NCBI GenBank assembly: GCA_022822085.1
Contig: JAJECK010000062.1
Location: 26,976-90,975, forward strand
Direction of reading: 5' to 3'
DNA from: Candidatus Poribacteria bacterium
GTDB lineage: Bacteria > Poribacteria > WGA-4E > WGA-3G
Length of the DNA stretch: 64,000 nt
Under the pieces are notes generated by a model. The model was not told the origin of the DNA and made no database searches. It saw only the letters and a list, made by a program, of their open reading frames with translations. Below, piece after piece: positions 60,239 to 64,000 of this stretch (the stretch's first letter is position 1; every line of letters starts with the position of its first letter). The translations under genes were made by a program, and so were the position numbers.

Positions 60239-61744
60239 ATGAGTTTGATGGGGATAGATGTTGGTACAACAGGATGTAAAGTCATAGCATTTCGAGAGGA
60301 TGGTGAAATCCTTGCCCAAGCTTACGGAGAATATCCATTAATACATCCACAACCCGGTTGGTCTGAACTGGATGGAAACGTTGTATGGGGAAAAGTTTCA
60401 GATGGAATTCGTCAAGTGGCATCACAAACGAGTTCTGATCCGATTGAAGCGATTAGTGTTGCCTCTCAAGGTGAAGCCGTTACACCTGTCTGGGGCAACT
60501 GTGATGTCTTGGCTAATGCAATCACCACATTTGATTCGCGCACTTTAGGCATCTGTGATGAAATCCTTCAAGATATTACTCCACTGGAAGTGATGCAGAT
60601 TACTGGTATGCCACCGAGTGACATTCATACACTTGCTAAATTGGTATGGATACAACGAAATCAACCTGACATATACAAGGAAGTCTGGAAATTTTTTGGA
60701 TTTGAAGATTTTATTAATTTTCGCCTTGGTGTGCAACCTGCAGTGGATTATTCACTGGCTGCAAGGACAATGGTATTTGATATAAACGACAAATGTTGGT
60801 CAGAAAAAATGCTGGGATTGGCAGACGTTGATGTATCTATTTTACCAGATACTGTGTCCTCAGGGACTATTATAGGGGAAATTGGGAAGAAGGTATCTGG
60901 AGAACTCAATCTTCCGAACGGTGTTGTGGTTGTTGCAGGCGGACATGATCAACCGTGTGGTGCGTTGGGCGCGGGGATTATTCGCGGTGGAGAAGTAATG
61001 GATGCCACTGGAACAGTTGAATGTATTGCTCCTGCTTTTCCTGAACCTGTAGTCAACCAACAGATGATTGATGGTAACTTTTCTTGCTATCCTCATGTCG
61101 TTGAAGGTCTCTATGTAACTTTAGGGTTTGTATCAAGCGGAGGCGTTGTGCTTCGTTGGTTTCGTGATACATTTGCACAGACTGAAATCGCTCAAGCAGA
61201 ATCTGAGGGATGCGATGTTTACGATATTTTACTTGAAGATATACCCGATGAACCGGGAACAGCGATGCTACTTCCACACTTTACAGGTTCTGGCACACCA
61301 CATCTTGATTTGGAGTCGAAGGGAGCAATAATCGGGCTATCACTGTCTACCACAAAAGGGGAAATAGTAAAGGCTATCCTTGAAGGAATTAGTTATGAAA
61401 TTAAACAGAATCTTACAATGCTTCAAGATGCTGGAGTTGAGATAAATGAGGTGCGTGCAATCGGTGGTGGCGCAAAATCTGAAAAATGGTTGCAACTCAA
61501 GGCGGATATGTTTGGTAAAAAAGTCATCGCACTCGATATATCAGAAGGTGTATGTCTTGGAACTGCTATCCTTGCAGGAACTGCTATTGGCAAATATAGT
61601 AGTATTGAAGAGGCAGTTGATCTATTGGTTAAACCACAAAAAGAATATTTACCACGTGATGAATTTGCACAACAATATGATGAAAAACTCAAGGTATATG
61701 AGCAAATCTACCCTGCATTGCGTAACTTAAATGATCAATTGTAA
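60239..61744 (+). CDS. FGGY-family carbohydrate kinase (xylulokinase-like)
   Basis: 501 residues. The N-terminal phosphate loop is GIDVGTTGCKVIAF, then QPGWSELDG. The central GGHDQPCGALGAGIIRGGEV and the C-terminal adenosine motif AIGGGAKSEKWLQLKADMFG complete the FGGY plan (ATP-dependent phosphorylation of a sugar or polyol). The catalytic Asp is in GGHDQP. The closest look is to xylulokinase/gluconokinase types; the exact sugar cannot be told. ATG 60239 has AAGGAGAAA 5 nt upstream. It heads a unit with a ROK kinase and a SIS isomerase. Confidence 0.88.
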   Translation: MSLMGIDVGTTGCKVIAFREDGEILAQAYGEYPLIHPQPGWSELDGNVVWGKVSDGIRQVASQTSSDPIEAISVASQGEAVTPVWGNCDVLANAITTFDSRTLGICDEILQDITPLEVMQITGMPPSDIHTLAKLVWIQRNQPDIYKEVWKFFGFEDFINFRLGVQPAVDYSLAARTMVFDINDKCWSEKMLGLADVDVSILPDTVSSGTIIGEIGKKVSGELNLPNGVVVVAGGHDQPCGALGAGIIRGGEVMDATGTVECIAPAFPEPVVNQQMIDGNFSCYPHVVEGLYVTLGFVSSGGVVLRWFRDTFAQTEIAQAESEGCDVYDILLEDIPDEPGTAMLLPHFTGSGTPHLDLESKGAIIGLSLSTTKGEIVKAILEGISYEIKQNLTMLQDAGVEINEVRAIGGGAKSEKWLQLKADMFGKKVIALDISEGVCLGTAILAGTAIGKYSSIEEAVDLLVKPQKEYLPRDEFAQQYDEKLKVYEQIYPALRNLNDQL

Positions 61745-61773
61745 TAAATACAATTCTCATTATTTATGTTGTT

Positions 61774-62727
61774 ATGGATAATTATGTCGTTGGAATTGAC
61801 ATTGGAGGTACAAAACTCGCAACTGTTGTTGCCGATGATTCATGCAAGATCGTAAATAAGGTTCGTAAACCAACACTTGCAGATAAAGGACCAGAGTATG
61901 CTATCCAATTGCTTTTTGATATGGTGTACCAAACTATTGAGGAAGCATCTCTGAAGTTGGAGACGATCAGAGCAATAGGAGTTAGCTGCGGTGGACCGTT
62001 AGATACAAAAACGGGTGTTGTTTATTCACCTCCGAACTTACCCGGTTGGGATGCTTTTCCGCTGAAAGAAAGACTGGAATCAGAGTTTAAAGTTCCTACC
62101 ATGATAGAAAACGATGCAAATGCATGTGCCTTGGCTGAATATCGGTTCGGAGGCGGAAGAGGTTACAATGTAGTTCTCTATATGACAATGAGCACGGGTA
62201 TCGGCGGGGGAATTGTTGTCAATGGACAGATTTTTCACGGGGCAAACGATAGTGCTGGAGAAGTAGGACACCAGATACTTCTTCCTGATGGACCGCAATG
62301 TGGATGTGGTAAACGCGGATGTCTTGAGGCACTCTGTTCTGGTCCTGCCATAGCACGACGTGCTAAAGAAGCAGTCCAGAATGAATCAAATTCTATAATC
62401 CTTGCATTAGCAGATGGAAAGTTAGATGCGGTAAAATCTGAACATGTACTGGAAGCTGCAAGACAAGACGACTCTTTAGCTCAGAAATTAATCGATGAAA
62501 CTGCATATTATATGGGGTGGGGGATAGCAAATGTTGTAAATATGCTGAATCCAGATATCGTTTTATTGGGGACGATTGCAATTGCAGCAGGCGATCTTCT
62601 GCTAAACCCTATAAGACACACTGTGTCATCATTTGCAATGGCGCGACCTGCAGAAGCAGTAAAAATAATGCCTGCACAATTGGGAGATTCTTTAGGTGAC
62701 CTTGCTGCAATCGCATTGGTTGTTTAA
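61774..62727 (+). CDS. ROK-family sugar kinase
   Basis: 317 residues. The ATP loop is GIDIGGTKLATVV at residues 7-19, the sugar-binding stretch is IENDANACALAEYRFGGGRG, and the ROK zinc motif is GHQILLPDGPQCGCGKRGCL, ending in EALCSG. It has no N-terminal helix-turn-helix, so it is an enzyme rather than a NagC-type repressor. Glucokinase-like, but N-acetylmannosamine or other hexoses are possible. ATG 61774 lacks a clear ribosome site. It lies 29 bp after the FGGY kinase. Having two kinases side by side is unusual for one pathway. Confidence 0.88.
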   Translation: MDNYVVGIDIGGTKLATVVADDSCKIVNKVRKPTLADKGPEYAIQLLFDMVYQTIEEASLKLETIRAIGVSCGGPLDTKTGVVYSPPNLPGWDAFPLKERLESEFKVPTMIENDANACALAEYRFGGGRGYNVVLYMTMSTGIGGGIVVNGQIFHGANDSAGEVGHQILLPDGPQCGCGKRGCLEALCSGPAIARRAKEAVQNESNSIILALADGKLDAVKSEHVLEAARQDDSLAQKLIDETAYYMGWGIANVVNMLNPDIVLLGTIAIAAGDLLLNPIRHTVSSFAMARPAEAVKIMPAQLGDSLGDLAAIALVV

Positions 62728-62754
62728 GAATTGCAAAAATGGAGTGAATCTTAA

Positions 62755-63318
62755 GTGGAGAGAATACAAAATTACATATCACACCTACAAGGTGTATTAG
62801 AACGCTTGAAGATCAATGATGTCCGAAAATCTATTGATCTAATTATGAATGCATATCATGCTGACAAACAGATATTTGTTATTGGTAATGGAGGTAGTGC
62901 TTCTACGGCATCACATCTTGCATGTGATTTAGGTAAGGGGACAAGTGTTGAAGACAAAAAGCGGTTTCGGGTGATTAGTCTAACTGATAATGTAGCAACA
63001 ATGACTGCCTGGTCTAATGATGTATCCTATCAAGATGTATTTGTAGAACAACTTAAGAACCTTGTAAATTCAGGTGATGTTGTGATTGGTATTAGTGCAA
63101 GTGGTAATTCAGAAAACGTAATTCGCGCACTGCAACATGCATCAGAGATTGGATGCAGAACTATTGGATGGAGTGGATTTGGTGGCGGAAGATTAGCTGC
63201 AATTTGTGAAGTAAACGTGATTGTAGATAGCGACCAATATGGTCCCGTGGAGGATGTTCACTTAATATTAAATCATATTCTTCATGATTGGATTAGAGAA
63301 GAGTTAACTACAACATAA
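62755..63318 (+). CDS. SIS-domain sugar isomerase (GmhA/phosphoheptose isomerase-like)
   Basis: 187 residues of the GmhA/DiaA type. It has the phosphosugar-binding IGNGGSASTASHLACDLGKG, GISASGNSENVIRAL, GFGGGRLAAICEV and the C-terminal VEDVHLILNHILHDWIRE with the Glu/His pair used in catalysis. GmhA turns sedoheptulose 7-phosphate into D-glycero-manno-heptose 7-phosphate for LPS. GTG 62755 has GGAGTGA upstream. The link to the heptosyltransferase operon at 14.3-17.7 kb is functional inference. A role in another phosphosugar pathway with the adjacent kinases is equally possible. Confidence 0.85.
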   Translation: MERIQNYISHLQGVLERLKINDVRKSIDLIMNAYHADKQIFVIGNGGSASTASHLACDLGKGTSVEDKKRFRVISLTDNVATMTAWSNDVSYQDVFVEQLKNLVNSGDVVIGISASGNSENVIRALQHASEIGCRTIGWSGFGGGRLAAICEVNVIVDSDQYGPVEDVHLILNHILHDWIREELTTT

Positions 63319-63396
63319 TGCTATTCCTTTTATGATGAAGATTAACTTATTAAACGGGTAATTTTCCTTCTGGGCGAGGGCAGTTGTCCTCCTGCT

Positions 63397-63454
63397 GGCG
63401 AGGCGGGGAATGCCTAAATGGCATTCATACCGTTGATTTCTTCCTAACCTCGCC
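63397..63454 (-). repeat. 58-bp GGCGAGG palindromic cassette, copy C
   Basis: Reverse orientation of the unit at 22375-22432, nearly identical to it. No clear TA-type MITE ends surround this copy. Confidence 0.85.
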
Positions 63455-63890
63455 ACATTACCGAAATTATTTTTTAATCTTCATGATAAAAGGTCATAAT
63501 TGCTCTGAGTTTAAATTTGGTTTCTTGACACCTCATCACTAATTAAGGTATACTAATATCAAACTAACATACATAAAAAACATATCGTAACGTGAGTTTG
63601 GTAATTAAATTCAATAACCTCTGTCCGTTGGATTGAGGCACGAAACCCAAAGGACATAGAAATTCGTGTCGAATTATCAAGTTCACGTTGGGATAATCTT
63701 TTGAACTGACACCGATGAGCTCTTTCCCTATTAGCGGGGAATGCAAAGACTTAGGAATATCATGGATATATTCATAAAACGGCTCGAAGAGGAAGCACCA
63801 GACCAGTGCCCGAATCTGAGTCACAAGCAGCCGAAAAAACCCTCTAAACATAGACGGTAAAAGGATCGGGTAATTCCAAAAATCCGAAAA

Positions 63891-63919
63891 ATAGGGCACA
63901 ATAGGGCACAATAGGGCAC
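63891..63919 (+). repeat. Short tandem repeat ATAGGGCACA
   Basis: Two full and one nine-base unit in a row. Confidence 0.8.
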
Positions 63920-64000
63920 TCAACACCAATCATGCAGAACGCAATTCGTACACTCCCCAAACCCATTTGGTGTTGATTGATAATATAACGTGAGCTTGAT

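Larger units (their letters stand above)
63319..64000. other. Terminal intergenic region with repeats
   Basis: No credible gene. A 121-codon minus frame (63564-63929) is hydrophobic without a family or ribosome site. The region includes the 58-bp cassette copy C, a three-fold ATAGGGCACA repeat, and TAACGTGAG at about 63588 and again near 63988. Confidence 0.45.

Noticed and set aside
63564..63929. 121-codon minus frame near the right edge
   Set aside because: Hydrophobic and aromatic-rich, no family, no ribosome site, crosses repeat sequence.

Overview
The window is AT-rich chromosomal DNA from a diderm (Gram-negative type) bacterium. Evidence for an outer membrane is a TonB-dependent receptor, two family-9 heptosyltransferase-like enzymes, several lipoproteins and a GspC-like secretion fragment. 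The mix of phytanoyl-CoA dioxygenases, Gfo/Idh/MocA oxidoreductases, sugar phosphate isomerases, an enolase-superfamily dehydratase, a secreted WD40 fragment, a large DUF6785-like membrane protein, planctomycete-type heme lipoproteins and many palindromic intergenic repeats resembles Candidatus Poribacteria or a close relative. This is an inference from gene content; no rRNA or tRNA gene was seen.

Layout. 1-5.4 kb: partial aldolase, MDR dehydrogenase, collapsed WD40 protein, oxidoreductase, copper ATPase. 5.4-14.4 kb: a predicted DNA-defence island made of an Snf2 helicase with a C-terminal NOV_C (nuclease-like) domain, a DUF1156 adenine methyltransferase whose tail is split off by a one-base frameshift, and a DUF499 ATPase. 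A perfect-consensus sigma70-type promoter sits between helicase and methyltransferase. 14.3-17.7 kb: a minus-strand glycosyltransferase operon with ATGA overlaps. 17.9-24.6 kb: membrane protein, STAS protein, phosphoesterase, LarA-like racemase, secreted protein. 24.7-29.5 kb: sbcDC. 29.6-31.1 kb: sugar isomerase and two Fe-S assembly proteins, one lacking two of the three usual scaffold cysteines.

31.2-33.9 kb is a mobile-element graveyard: an IS5-like transposase relic, several TA-flanked MITEs, a larger structured repeat, and a 568-bp element with 20-bp terminal repeats and 7-bp target duplications that itself contains a nested element. 33.9-40.1 kb is a run of exported proteins: two lipoproteins, a metzincin with four fibronectin-III domains, a truncated GspC-like protein and a TPR protein. 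40.1-42.1 kb holds an IS fragment and a tandemly duplicated heme lipoprotein gene.

42.2-52.4 kb carries dehydrogenases, a dioxygenase, an acyl-CoA ligase, a TonB receptor, a leucine-rich-repeat lipoprotein and a cytochrome c. 52.4-58.0 kb is a six-gene co-directional catabolic cluster probably acting on a sugar acid or its ester/amide. 58.0-59.9 kb is an overlapping pair of a small protein with an ExK motif and an SMC/OLD-like ATPase, a candidate second defence module. 60.2-63.3 kb is a sugar-phosphate module (FGGY kinase, ROK kinase, SIS isomerase). The most promising targets are the 5.4-14.4 kb island, the 58-59.9 kb pair, and the repeat system, where a filled and an empty copy of one duplicated site define a MITE to the base.
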